Positions 46,086 to 54,723 of a stretch of 64,000 bases of DNA are shown here, piece after piece. Made by a program: the position numbers and the translations under genes. Source of the stretch: Streptomyces sp. NBC_00249 (GTDB taxonomy: Bacteria > Actinomycetota > Actinomycetes > Streptomycetales > Streptomycetaceae); the NCBI RefSeq assembly GCF_026342355.1, contig NZ_JAPEMV010000001.1:1488001-1552000 (forward strand). The letters are read 5' to 3'. Each line of letters starts with the position of its first letter. The first letter of the stretch is position 1. The notes beneath the pieces were generated by a model, which was not told the DNA's origin, searched no databases, and saw only the letters and a program-made list of their open reading frames with translations.

Positions 46086-46129
46086 TTCGGCTCCTCATCG
46101 ATTAGGGGCGTTGCTCGAGATGCTCTGTT

Positions 46130-47401
46130 TCAGGCTGCCTTTTGGCCGGCGGGCTTCTCGATCTCGCTGGTCACCCGCGTCCCTCGGAAGAGCACCGGGA
46201 GCCACAGGAGACATGCCAGCAGGGGGACCGCGGCGTAGGCGGCCATGCCCACACTGGAGCCCAACCCGTCCATGAGCGCGCCGAGGACGAGATAGCCGGT
46301 GCCGATGAGCACCGACTCCACGAACGCGATCATCGACAGCAGGCTCGCCCGGTGGCGCGACGGCACTGCCTCGTTGAACACGTTGTCCACGAGCACGGCG
46401 GTGATCTCGGGAATTCCGACCAGGGCCAGGAACGCGGCGATGGTGACCCAGACAAGGCCGAGGCCGCTCAGGCCGAGCGCCACGGCGAGCATCAGGAGAG
46501 ACACCGGGACGATGATCCGATACCCGATGCGCCGGTCCGCGCGGTCCGACAGCAAGGGAGTGAGCCCGCCGACGAAGAATCCCGCCGATATGACCACGCT
46601 GACCAATGCGGTGCCCGCTCCCTGATCGGAGAGGGTCTTCTGGGTGAAAATGATGAACGGCGTCAACGTCGCATGCATCAATCCGGACACCACGACAAGC
46701 GTCACGAGCGCCGGCGTGGCGACCCGAAGCATCGCCCGCCATGCCGTGGCGTCGCTGTGCGCCTCCTCGGCTCCGCCCTGTTCGTCCACCGCGTCCGCGC
46801 CCCGGATCTCGGGCACCCGTGACATCAGCACCACCACGGCCAGGACGAGGCACGCCGCCGAACCGACGTAGACGACTCCCCAGGAAATCTGCTGCAGTTG
46901 GCCGCCGAGGACGATGGCGGCTCCCGAGGTGACCGTCCCGAGCATGGTGAACCGGGACTTGATCTTGACGTAGCCGGCCGTTGCACCACGACGCACGAGC
47001 AGGTCGTACAGCAGGGCGGTGTCCGAACCGGACACACATGCCATGCCCACGCCCTGCCCGATGAACAGCGCCAGGAACACCCAGTAGTTGGAGAACGTCC
47101 CCTGACCGAGCAGACATCCAGCAATCAGCACCTGGCCGATCACGATGCTGGCACGCCTGCCGATTCGGTCGGCGATGATTCCTGTCGGCATCTCTGCAAG
47201 TCCGCTGACCAGGAAGAGCAGTGTCTGCAGTAGGGCCACTTGCCCGACGGAGAAGCCTCGCTCATAGAGGAAGAGGACGAATACGCCGCGCTGGAACAGC
47301 GCGTTGGCGAGCACGGCGTATACGTAGAACGGGCGCGCGACGCTCCGTGCCGCATCGTCGACTGCAGCCGGCCCGCCAAGGGCCTCCGTGGTGCCGGTCA
47401 T
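46130..47401 (-). CDS. MFS exporter of the RiPP cluster
   Basis: A 423-residue major-facilitator protein with 12 membrane helices (FYVYAVLANALFQRGVFVLF at helix 1; DRIGRRASIVIGQVL after helix 2). It belongs to the small-molecule exporter side of the family. Placed between the radical SAM and P450 genes with 44-51 bp gaps, it most likely exports the mature peptide and gives self-protection. No ABC/peptidase transporter is present, so leader removal must use another protease. Confidence 0.88.
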   Translation of the reverse strand: MTGTTEALGGPAAVDDAARSVARPFYVYAVLANALFQRGVFVLFLYERGFSVGQVALLQTLLFLVSGLAEMPTGIIADRIGRRASIVIGQVLIAGCLLGQGTFSNYWVFLALFIGQGVGMACVSGSDTALLYDLLVRRGATAGYVKIKSRFTMLGTVTSGAAIVLGGQLQQISWGVVYVGSAACLVLAVVVLMSRVPEIRGADAVDEQGGAEEAHSDATAWRAMLRVATPALVTLVVVSGLMHATLTPFIIFTQKTLSDQGAGTALVSVVISAGFFVGGLTPLLSDRADRRIGYRIIVPVSLLMLAVALGLSGLGLVWVTIAAFLALVGIPEITAVLVDNVFNEAVPSRHRASLLSMIAFVESVLIGTGYLVLGALMDGLGSSVGMAAYAAVPLLACLLWLPVLFRGTRVTSEIEKPAGQKAA

Positions 47402-47452
47402 GCTGCGGGCTCCCCCTGGTGACTCCGGTGATCATTGGTCAACCTCATTCAC

Positions 47453-48691
47453 TCACCAGCTCACGGGCATCTTCTTGACGCCGTACCCGAGCCCGTCGTC
47501 CATGAACGGGAGGTCGCCGAGGTCGACGGCCAGGGCCAGTGTCGGAATGCGCCGGAACAAGGCGGCGAACACGACCTGGAGCTCCAGGCGGGCCAGCGGT
47601 TGGCCGGTGCACTTGTGCACACCGAACCCGAAGGCGAGCTGCTGGCTGGCATCGCGGCGCAGGTCCAGCTCCCCGGCACCGGGGAACACGCTTTCGTCGC
47701 GGTTGCCGATCTCCTCCGGGAGGATCAGACCCTCGCCGGCCCGGATCACCTGCCCGGCGATCTCGATGTCCTCCACGGCCACGCGACGACGGCCGGGCTG
47801 GACGGTGGTCAGGTACCGCAGCAGCTCGTCGACGGCCGCGGCGACCTCGGGGCCGTCGGAGTCGTTCAGCACAGTGATTTGGTCGGGATGTTGCAGCAGG
47901 GCCAGCGTGCCCAGTGCAATCATGCTGGCCGTGGTCTCGTGCCCCGAGATCAGCAGGAACAGGACCAGCATCACCAGCTGGTGCCGGTTCAGCTGGCCGG
48001 TGGCCAGCCGTTCGGTGGCCAGCTGGGACAGCAGGTCGTCCTCGGGGGCAGTGAGCTTGCGGCCGATCAGCTTGGCCAGGTAGTGATACAGCTCGCGCTC
48101 GGACTTGTTCACGACGTCGTCCGGGACGTCGCTGCCGGTCATCGTCCTGATGGCGTGCTGGAAGAAGTCGTGGTCCTCGTAAGGGACGCCGAGCACGTGG
48201 CAGATGGTGATGGACGGAATCGGCAGGGCGAAATCCGCCACGAAATCCGCCGGCTTCGGGCCGGCCAGCAGAGCATCGATGTGGTCGTCGACGACTTGCT
48301 GGACCGTGGGCCGCAGTTGCTCGACCTTGCGGGGGGTGAACGGCCGGGCGATCATCCGGCGCAGCCGGAGGTGCTCGGGACCTTCCATGGCGGTCAGGAA
48401 CTGGCCTTCTTCATGGTGGTCCTGCAGGAACTGACTGTGGAACGGGTAGCCCGGCTGCATCCAGTCCGCGCTGACCCGGCGGTCCGACAGCAGCGCGCAC
48501 TGCTCCGCATGCCTCGTCACCAGCCACGGAGTGCTTCCGTCCCAAAGCCGAACTCGGACCAGCGCCGCCCGTTCCTGTAGCTCGGCGAGCTCAGGTGCCG
48601 GATCCAGAGGACAACCAGGCGCCCTGGGAATCGGGAAGAACGGGACTGCCGTGGATTCCAGATCAGGAACGTTGGCCTGCGAAGACGTCAC
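47453..48691 (-). CDS. Cytochrome P450 (RiPP cluster, canonical)
   Basis: A 412-residue P450 of the CYP105/107 style. The I-helix is canonical (LLISGHETTASM), the ExxR is ELLR, and the heme ligand is Cys361 in FGFGVHKCTGQPLARLEL. It is a normal monooxygenase, unlike the first P450. GTG start with GGAG upstream; first gene of the leftward operon. Confidence 0.93.
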   Translation of the reverse strand: MTSSQANVPDLESTAVPFFPIPRAPGCPLDPAPELAELQERAALVRVRLWDGSTPWLVTRHAEQCALLSDRRVSADWMQPGYPFHSQFLQDHHEEGQFLTAMEGPEHLRLRRMIARPFTPRKVEQLRPTVQQVVDDHIDALLAGPKPADFVADFALPIPSITICHVLGVPYEDHDFFQHAIRTMTGSDVPDDVVNKSERELYHYLAKLIGRKLTAPEDDLLSQLATERLATGQLNRHQLVMLVLFLLISGHETTASMIALGTLALLQHPDQITVLNDSDGPEVAAAVDELLRYLTTVQPGRRRVAVEDIEIAGQVIRAGEGLILPEEIGNRDESVFPGAGELDLRRDASQQLAFGFGVHKCTGQPLARLELQVVFAALFRRIPTLALAVDLGDLPFMDDGLGYGVKKMPVSW

Positions 48692-49405
48692 AATCCTAGC
48701 TCCGTCCCGAATGTCGAAACCTCATGACCGCCGGCAGGAAGACCCTGCCGAATGCCCTGAATGACTGGGCTCGCTGAATGGAGTGATCGCCGAATCGGCT
48801 TCTGCGACCTGCGGATTCCGGCGCCTTGACCTTTTGCGCCACATGGCGGGAAACCATCCATGTTCAGCCCTTGTCCGCTGAAGGTGAGCAGCATCAAACG
48901 GCGACCTCTCCGCTTGGCACTGTTCCGGACCGGCAGCAGCCTACCCAGACTCGATCAAGCCCTACAAGGGGCGGGAAAGGCCTGGCATCCGCCGGTCAGC
49001 GGACATCGGGGCGAGTGCGCGATGCGGGAGTTTGTGCACGCGAGCCCCTGCCGTCGTGTCCGCCACTCAGGGAGGGGCCCCCACCAGCAGGGCCGGCCCC
49101 CGTACGCGATCAGATTCGGATCATCTTCGGATCATCGAACCGCGCCGAGACCCACCCCGCGGGCGTGGGGAGATTGCATCTCGGAAGTGCCCTCGTGATC
49201 TTGCATGCCGGAAGACTGAAGAACTCCCGTCGTCGCAGGCCACAGGGCACTTCCTCATTCCAGGCAACATCACTGCCGCACATCGGCCGACGGATCCGGG
49301 ATCAGGTGTGGCACCGGGAAACGTGTGCACGCCCCATTGACGAGACGCCAAAGACTGTATGAGATAAGAATGTTGGAGCCAGCCAAGGCAAAGAGGGGTC
49401 AAAAA
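48692..49405. promoter_or_regulatory. Divergent promoter region of the RiPP cluster
   Basis: A 714-bp gap without a convincing gene between the two operons. A tandem 11-bp direct repeat TTCGGATCATC lies at 49115-49136. Perfect 11-bp complements GGAAGTGCCCT (49183-49193) and AGGGCACTTCC (49244-49254) can form a stem. A possible promoter is TTGACG at 49337-49342 with a weak TGAGAT 17 bp downstream, about 40 bp before the precursor start. No regulator gene is in the cluster, so control must come from elsewhere. Confidence 0.5.
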
Positions 49406-49567
49406 ATGGCGCAGGCAGTGCAGGAATGTTCGGTGACCGTGACGGACGAGGCCGAGCCGGACATGGTGCTCTTCTCCGACGAGGAAGGTCTTGACCTTGC
49501 CGATGACGTCGAGTTGATCACCCTGTCATCGGCTACTTTGGGTGCCATCGTTGCGCGGCGCTGCTGA
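49406..49567 (+). CDS. Candidate RiPP precursor peptide
   Basis: A 53-residue peptide: ATG at 49406 with GAGGGG seven bases upstream. The first two thirds are strongly acidic (VTVTDEAEPDMVLFSDEEGL, then DLADDVEL), typical of a leader recognised by an RRE domain, and the end ITLSSATLGAIVARRC is small, hydroxylated, hydrophobic and then basic, ending in Cys53. Cys8 is the only other Cys. It is followed nine bases later by a radical SAM gene. Likely core: roughly the last 12-16 residues. Alternative in-frame starts upstream have poorer ribosome sites. No homologous class is recognised. Confidence 0.7.
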   Translation: MAQAVQECSVTVTDEAEPDMVLFSDEEGLDLADDVELITLSSATLGAIVARRC

Positions 49568-49576
49568 TCGCATCTG

Positions 49577-51619
49577 ATGCCGACTCAGAAACGACTGGCC
49601 CTCTCGTTTGCCGGGGAGGGCCAGGTGTCGGTTCGATCGTCCACGCGGCATGCACGCGTGACGCTCGGCCGGCCCTTGATCAATTCCGATGTCAATTCTC
49701 CGTTCTTCGTTCCTCTCGGACTGCTCTGCATTGCCTCACCACTGATGGCGCATGATCATCCCACCGTCGTCGTCGACCTGGAGTACGAGCACCGGATCGG
49801 TGCCTTCGACCCCAGCGATGCTGACTGGCTCGACCAGACCTGCGCTCGCTTCCTCGCCGCCGATCCCGACGTTCTCGGCCTCACCTGCCTCGCGGACACC
49901 CTCCCGGCATGCCTTCTCATCGGGCGTGAGGTCAAGCGGCTCCGGCCCGATGTCACGGTGGTTCTCGGGGGACCCGGGACGTTCGGTGTCTTCCCCGATG
50001 CCCTCCCGCGCTACGCCGACTGCGTCGACTTCGTGTGCCGCGGCGAGGGAGAGCTCGCGATGACCGCCCTCGCGGATGCCATTGCCGACGGGGCCGATCC
50101 CGCCGGGGTACGCGGCTTCTGGTCGTGCAAGAACGGCCAGGCCGTGTCCAGCGGGCCTCAGCCGACCACGAACCTCAACCTCGTGCCGATGCCCGCGTAC
50201 GGCGCCGTCCCGATGGGCGACTACATCCGGCTGTCGACCCCGCACATCTTCGACGTGCACATCGGCTCCGGGTGTACCTACTCGTGCAAGTTCTGCATGA
50301 CGTCGACGTTCTGGGACCGCGACTTCCGGATCAAGGATCCCGCGGTCATCCTCGATGAGCTTCGCTTCCTGCACCGCACGTACGGGGTGACCCAGTTCAA
50401 CTTCCTGCACGACAACTTCGCCAACAAGCGCACGTATCTTGACGAGTTCGTGTCCTATTTCTCCGAGCACAACGACATGTTCGAGTGGGGCTGCGCGGTC
50501 CGACCGGACAATGTCAACCCGTCCCTTCTGCGGCGCATGGCCGACGCGGGATGCTTCAACATCTTCTGCGGCACGGACGCGGGGTCGGAGAAGATCCTCA
50601 AGGCCATGCTGAAGATGCCCTCGACGAAGCGGACCTACGAGTTCTTCCGGTCCGCCCAGGAAGTCGGCATCCAATTCGAGACGAACACGATCGTGGGATA
50701 CCCGGACGAGAGCGCCGAAGACCTCGAGAAGGCACTGGAGGTCGTCTTCGACGCGATCGCCTACGGTGCCGTCAACAGTGACCTCAGTGTGCTTCAGCCG
50801 CTTCCCGGCGCCGAGATCACGGATGAGTACCGGGCTGAACTCGAACCGCTCGAAAGCGGACTCGACGTCATGGGCACCTTCCTCCCGTCGGACGTCCGCG
50901 CGCTCATCAAGGACGATCTGGCGACCTTCACCGGATTCACCTTCATTCGCAGTGGGAATCGGGACTACGAGTACTACCAGGACGTGTTGCGCCTTTCACG
51001 GTATTTCACGCGCCGCTATTACCACCTGCTGCGATTCCTCAAGCAGGGTGCGGGACACACGTACGTTGAATTCATCGACGCACTGCTCGAACGGCCTGCA
51101 ATGCCCATCGAGGAAGCGCTCTCTGAGATTCTGGCGCACATGGAGGGCGTGCATGCGCAAGCCGCCAGGGCGCTGTTCGCATACGACTCGATGCTCGCGG
51201 AGTTCCGCGGCGACGAGGTCGAGGAAGAACTCGTCAACGTGTACCGGCGGCCCGCCACCGTGGGGGAGAAGCCGCATTTCCTGATCGCGGACCTCGATGT
51301 AGACGTCGTCACGATGGTTTCCGACCCGCGCGAGATCACCTGGAAGCCGGAGCTGAACCGTCCGACCGTCGTGGTCGTGTATCGCGCAAGTGAGGCAGAG
51401 GTGTCGACTCTCCGCCTGACGCCGGCGCAGGCCAAGGTGTTCAAGGCCCTCATGCCGCGCGGGCGGGAAGAACGCGAAGCCCTCCTCGCGCGTGTCACCC
51501 CCGGTCGGCTGCGCGAGGTCGCGACGGCGGTGGCAGGGTTGTGCGCCCGGATCGACGCCTCGCCGGACGCCCCCGAACGGACCCCTCCGGTGGCCGACAG
51601 CCCCCTCCTGACCACGTGA
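49577..51619 (+). CDS. B12-binding-domain radical SAM enzyme, second in cluster
   Basis: A 680-residue enzyme. The N-terminal cobalamin-binding-like domain (about 40-190) contains PFFVPLGLLCIASPL, LGLTCLADTL and VLGGPGTFGVFP. The radical SAM cluster is CX3CX2C (Cys233, Cys237, Cys240 in GSGCTYSCKFCMTS), unlike the CX7CX2C of the first enzyme. A C-terminal domain of about 250 residues with winged-helix-like predicted elements follows. It probably performs a second methylation or another radical modification of the precursor. The next gene starts inside its stop (GTGA). Confidence 0.85.
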   Translation: MPTQKRLALSFAGEGQVSVRSSTRHARVTLGRPLINSDVNSPFFVPLGLLCIASPLMAHDHPTVVVDLEYEHRIGAFDPSDADWLDQTCARFLAADPDVLGLTCLADTLPACLLIGREVKRLRPDVTVVLGGPGTFGVFPDALPRYADCVDFVCRGEGELAMTALADAIADGADPAGVRGFWSCKNGQAVSSGPQPTTNLNLVPMPAYGAVPMGDYIRLSTPHIFDVHIGSGCTYSCKFCMTSTFWDRDFRIKDPAVILDELRFLHRTYGVTQFNFLHDNFANKRTYLDEFVSYFSEHNDMFEWGCAVRPDNVNPSLLRRMADAGCFNIFCGTDAGSEKILKAMLKMPSTKRTYEFFRSAQEVGIQFETNTIVGYPDESAEDLEKALEVVFDAIAYGAVNSDLSVLQPLPGAEITDEYRAELEPLESGLDVMGTFLPSDVRALIKDDLATFTGFTFIRSGNRDYEYYQDVLRLSRYFTRRYYHLLRFLKQGAGHTYVEFIDALLERPAMPIEEALSEILAHMEGVHAQAARALFAYDSMLAEFRGDEVEEELVNVYRRPATVGEKPHFLIADLDVDVVTMVSDPREITWKPELNRPTVVVVYRASEAEVSTLRLTPAQAKVFKALMPRGREEREALLARVTPGRLREVATAVAGLCARIDASPDAPERTPPVADSPLLTT

Positions 51620-52860
51620 ACGTCATGCGCCCCGTCATTGTCGAGGTGGACGACGACCCGATCCGATGGCACGGGCCCACGGGAGGCGACTACCTGAGCC
51701 GTTGGTTCGCCGCGGCGAGCCAACGCAGCCGGCTCGATCTCGTCTGGGTCGCGGACGACGGGCTCAGCCAGCACTACCGCGTCCGGCAGGGCGCGTTCTT
51801 CTCCGATGGGAGCCCGGTGCGTACGCGCGATCACGCCCGGGCGATCCGGACCGCGCTCGCGGTTCCGTCGCTCCAGCGGTTCCTGCTCGACATCCGCGCG
51901 GTCCGCACCTCGAAGGACGAGCTCGTCATCGAGCTCCGCCGCCGGGCGCCGCACCTCCCCAGCCTGCTCCAGAGCGTCGATCTCGCTCCGATCTCGTCGT
52001 GCGGGCAACTGTCCTCCGGTGCGTACGAGCGTGCCGTGCGCACCGCCGATGACGAGTACTGGCTCGAACCCGTCAAGGCCGGCACGCCACCTGTGCGGGT
52101 GCTCGTCCGCCGCGATCCGCACGACGCCCCGGGGAGGTTCCGGCGGGGCGAGGTCGATGTGACGTGCGCGACGGCGTTTCCGCTCGACCGTGTCCCGGAC
52201 TTCGCGGACAGCCGGGTGTTCCACACGGCACCGACCGCGATCGAGATGCGTCTGGAGATCATCCCCGACAGTCCGTCGGTGGTGGGCGACGCGGAGTTCC
52301 GTCGCCGGCTCCTCGGCGCGATCCGCTATGACCGCCTTGTCGCACGGTGCTGGAACGGCGTGGAGACGGCAGCGCCCGACCACCACGTCGAGGCACCGCC
52401 CAGCGCCATCGGCTCAGGTGAACGGTTGCGCTTGGGGTACTGGGACTACTACCCCAACCTGGTCGTGGCCGAAGAGGTCGCGGCTCAGCTGACCGAGAAC
52501 CTCGGTGTCGAGGTCGAGCTGGCACCCGCCGACTTCGTCTCGGGCTCGGCACAGTCCTTCGACTTGCTCCTCGCGTTGCGGGGCCCGCTGTTCGAAGATC
52601 CGATCTGCGCTCCGGACCTGCTCGACCCGGCACGCCGTGACCCGGTCCTCGCGCCGCTGCTGCGTCGGCTGTCAGAAGACCCGGATGACGATGCTGCGTG
52701 CGACGAGCTGCGCCGAGCGGTCCGCGAGCAGTGTCCGGTCCTGCCGCTCTTGCGACTCCGAGGCCACTGGCTGCAGCGCGAGGCACTGGCAGGCCGGCCC
52801 TGGCCATCGATGGACGCTGTGCGCTTCCCCCGGTTCAGCTGGAGCGCCGATTCTCCATGA
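51616..52860 (+). CDS. Cytoplasmic SBP5-like (peptide-binding-protein-type) protein
   Basis: A 414-residue protein that resembles family 5 extracellular solute-binding proteins (DppA/OppA/SgrR-like): YRVRQGAFFSDGSPVRTRDH is the usual W.F.L..GV.F.DG.P....D strand and LGYWDYYPNLVVAEEVAAQL the second lobe. It has no signal peptide or lipobox, so it stays in the cytoplasm, and no permease or ATPase genes accompany it. It may bind the precursor or a released peptide. It overlaps the upstream gene (GTGA); an ATG nine bases later is an alternative start. Confidence 0.75.
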   Translation: MNVMRPVIVEVDDDPIRWHGPTGGDYLSRWFAAASQRSRLDLVWVADDGLSQHYRVRQGAFFSDGSPVRTRDHARAIRTALAVPSLQRFLLDIRAVRTSKDELVIELRRRAPHLPSLLQSVDLAPISSCGQLSSGAYERAVRTADDEYWLEPVKAGTPPVRVLVRRDPHDAPGRFRRGEVDVTCATAFPLDRVPDFADSRVFHTAPTAIEMRLEIIPDSPSVVGDAEFRRRLLGAIRYDRLVARCWNGVETAAPDHHVEAPPSAIGSGERLRLGYWDYYPNLVVAEEVAAQLTENLGVEVELAPADFVSGSAQSFDLLLALRGPLFEDPICAPDLLDPARRDPVLAPLLRRLSEDPDDDAACDELRRAVREQCPVLPLLRLRGHWLQREALAGRPWPSMDAVRFPRFSWSADSP

Positions 52861-52901
52861 TCTTCGTCAAACGGTGATCTCGCTACGAAGGAAGGCCAGG
52901 G

Positions 52902-53852
52902 ATGGCTGACGGAAGCGGCCGCTACGTTCTCTCGCCTGCGGCGACCTGGTCCCGCGACGGCGACGAGCTGCGCGTTTTCTCCGACGAGGTACTGCTGGTC
53001 CGACGCTGCCCCGAAGCGATGTTCGAATGGCTCAAAGCGGTCTCCGACGACCCGGCCGGCCTCCCAGCGCCGAGCGGAAGGCAAGTGGACGCCATCGTGC
53101 GTACGCTTCTTCGGCTTCGCCTCGTAGTCGCACCGTTCGACCGCTCGTGGCACTCGTCCGCTTGGCGGAACCAGGTCGAGTACTTCGCGGCCCTGGGTCT
53201 GGATGCCGGCGCGGCACAGGATCGGCTGCGCGCGGCGCACGTGACCGTTCTCGGCGTCGGCGGCATCGGCGGCGCGGTGCTGGCCGAGATCGTGGGTGCG
53301 GGCGTGGGCGGACTCACGCTCGTGGACGGCGACCGGGTCGCGCTGGAGAACTTGAACCGCCAATACCTCTACCGGCGTTGTGACGTCGGACGGGCAAAGG
53401 TCGATGTGGCCCGCGAGTGGGTGCGTGAGCGCCTCCCCGAAGCGGAGCCGACCGCTGTCATGGAAACCATCACGACCAGCGAGGCGTTGGTGCCGTACCT
53501 GCGCGAAGGTGGGTTCCTCGTCGTCGCGGCCGACCGTCCTGCATCGCTGCCGGAACTGTGCGCTCAAGCCTGTCTTGAGCGCGGAGCGTCGATGATCACG
53601 GGAGGATGCGGCCTCCGAGTGGGGTCGAGTGGGCCGCTGCTCCGGCCCGCCGATGTCCCGGCCTTCATCGCGTCACGCCAAGAGGCAAAGGCCACGGCCG
53701 GAGCCGCGGTCACACCGATGGCGGCCTCGTTCGGCCCGGTCAATACGCTGGTGGGCGCGACGATGGGCCGTGATCTCATCTTCGGCATACTCGGTGTGAG
53801 CGCCCGAACGACTTCGCATCGCGTCGAGCTGCTGGGGACGGCTTTGACCTGA
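52902..53852 (+). CDS. ThiF/MccB-like E1 adenylating enzyme with RRE-like N-terminus
   Basis: A 316-residue protein. Residues about 1-78 look like a PqqD-type RiPP recognition element (winged helix: YVLSPAATWSRDGDELRVFS; VDAIVRTLLRLRLVV). The rest is an E1-like domain: nucleotide loop GVGGIGG (118-124), Asp142/Asp144 in LVDGDRVALENLNRQYLY with Asn-Arg-Gln, Lys166, and a GGCGLRVGSSGP segment. The usual CxxC zinc sites and a clear catalytic Cys loop are not evident, as in MccB-type enzymes that adenylate a peptide C-terminus. The likely substrate is the precursor's C-terminal Cys. Last gene of the rightward operon. Confidence 0.82.
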   Translation: MADGSGRYVLSPAATWSRDGDELRVFSDEVLLVRRCPEAMFEWLKAVSDDPAGLPAPSGRQVDAIVRTLLRLRLVVAPFDRSWHSSAWRNQVEYFAALGLDAGAAQDRLRAAHVTVLGVGGIGGAVLAEIVGAGVGGLTLVDGDRVALENLNRQYLYRRCDVGRAKVDVAREWVRERLPEAEPTAVMETITTSEALVPYLREGGFLVVAADRPASLPELCAQACLERGASMITGGCGLRVGSSGPLLRPADVPAFIASRQEAKATAGAAVTPMAASFGPVNTLVGATMGRDLIFGILGVSARTTSHRVELLGTALT

Positions 53853-53878
53853 GAACACGGAAGGTGAGCTTTAGCCTC

Positions 53879-53920
53879 GACCCTTTGTGAGGGTCCGTCA
53901 GTTCTTCGGCGGACCTTTCG
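53879..53920 (+). terminator. Terminator of the rightward RiPP operon
   Basis: Two alternative stems follow the ThiF-like gene: GACCCT-TTGTG-AGGGTC (53879-53895) and GGTCCG-N12-CGGACC (53892-53915), the second followed by TTTCGGTT. Confidence 0.75.
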
Positions 53921-54042
53921 GTTCACTCGGGTGGGGTTCTTGGTGTGTGCGGGTCGAGGGCCCGGCTATCGCGTCGGGTGGGTGCCGGGTTCCGCTGCTC
54001 CGGGCTGGGTCGTCTTGTCGTAGGGGCAGGTGAACCTGCTGT

Positions 54043-54279
54043 TCAGCCGGGGTTCGGTAGGAGTGCGAGTTGTTCCAGGGCGCTGGTGATCTCGCGGGTC
54101 CAGGACACGTGGTCGGCGAGGCGGAGGATGCGGAGTCGGCCGGCCGTGGAGGCCAGGTGTAGTCGCAGGCGGCGGGGTTCCCAGGCGGGCCTTGCCCCTC
54201 AGGGCGAGCATGGGCATCCAGGCCGGCAGGTCCAGAGCGATCTGCACGATCTCCAGCCAGACGCGGTTCTGTGTGGTGT
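54043..54279 (-). pseudogene. C-terminal remnant of an IS1380-family transposase
   Basis: The minus strand reads NRVWLEIVQIALDLPAWMPM in one frame and then EPRRLRLHLASTAGRLRILR with VSWTREITSALEQLALLPNP in another, the characteristic end of IS1380 transposases. A frameshift separates the two parts, and the catalytic DDE region is missing. It abuts the DUF2493-like remnant. Confidence 0.65.
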
Positions 54280-54284
54280 GGTGT

Positions 54285-54592
54285 TTGGGGCCGCTCGCTC
54301 AGCAGCATGCGCATGTTGCGTTCCGGGCCGGCCCTCCGCCAGCGGTCGGGGCGGGCCCGCTTCTCGGCTGTCCAGCCCACCGAATGACAGCAGGGCCGCT
54401 CCTCGCCGAGACTGTGGCGTTTGCACCAGTTGTGGGCGGCGGCCCGGTCTGCGCCGGTCGCGGCCCCTTCGATGACGACCGGGGCCTGTCCGAAGCGGGC
54501 GGTGAGCCGGTCAAGGACGGCTCCGACCGATTGCGGCCACAGCAGTGGCGGCTTCCGTACACCAGCACCCTCGGCTCACCCGGCTCCAGCAT
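54285..54592 (-). pseudogene. DUF2493/SLOG-type gene remnant, frameshifted and truncated
   Basis: A typical start RVLVYGSRH is followed, after a one-base frameshift near 54541, by VLDRLTARFGQAPVVIEGAA, TGADRAAAHNWCKRH and RRAGPERNMRMLLSERP, i.e. the GxRxW, GGAxGAD and GP.RN motifs of DUF2493 (YspA-like nucleotide-binding) proteins. The last 20-30 residues are replaced by IS1380 sequence. Broken gene. Confidence 0.65.
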
Positions 54593-54723
54593 CGCCCTTA
54601 CCGCCTCGCCCCGCCAGCGTGCCACTGGATCCGGACATCACGCACCGGAAGATCAATGTTCGTCCGGCGAGGTTCGCAGGCGGCCGGTAGCGTCGCTCTG
54701 CGCCGAAGGGGTAACCCTTGTAT

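Noticed and set aside
48688..48897. 69-codon minus-strand frame just upstream of the canonical P450, as a second precursor
   Set aside because: Overlaps the P450 start in another frame, no ribosome site, low-complexity sequence without leader features.
49115..49136. Firm call of a SARP operator
   Set aside because: The heptamer geometry fits, but the repeats are about 200 bp from the best promoter of the precursor gene and no SARP gene is present; kept only as a repeat.
48826..49362. Open frame in the RiPP divergent promoter region
   Set aside because: Poor codon bias, no ribosome site and no recognisable domain; considered as an extra precursor but lacks a leader-core pattern.
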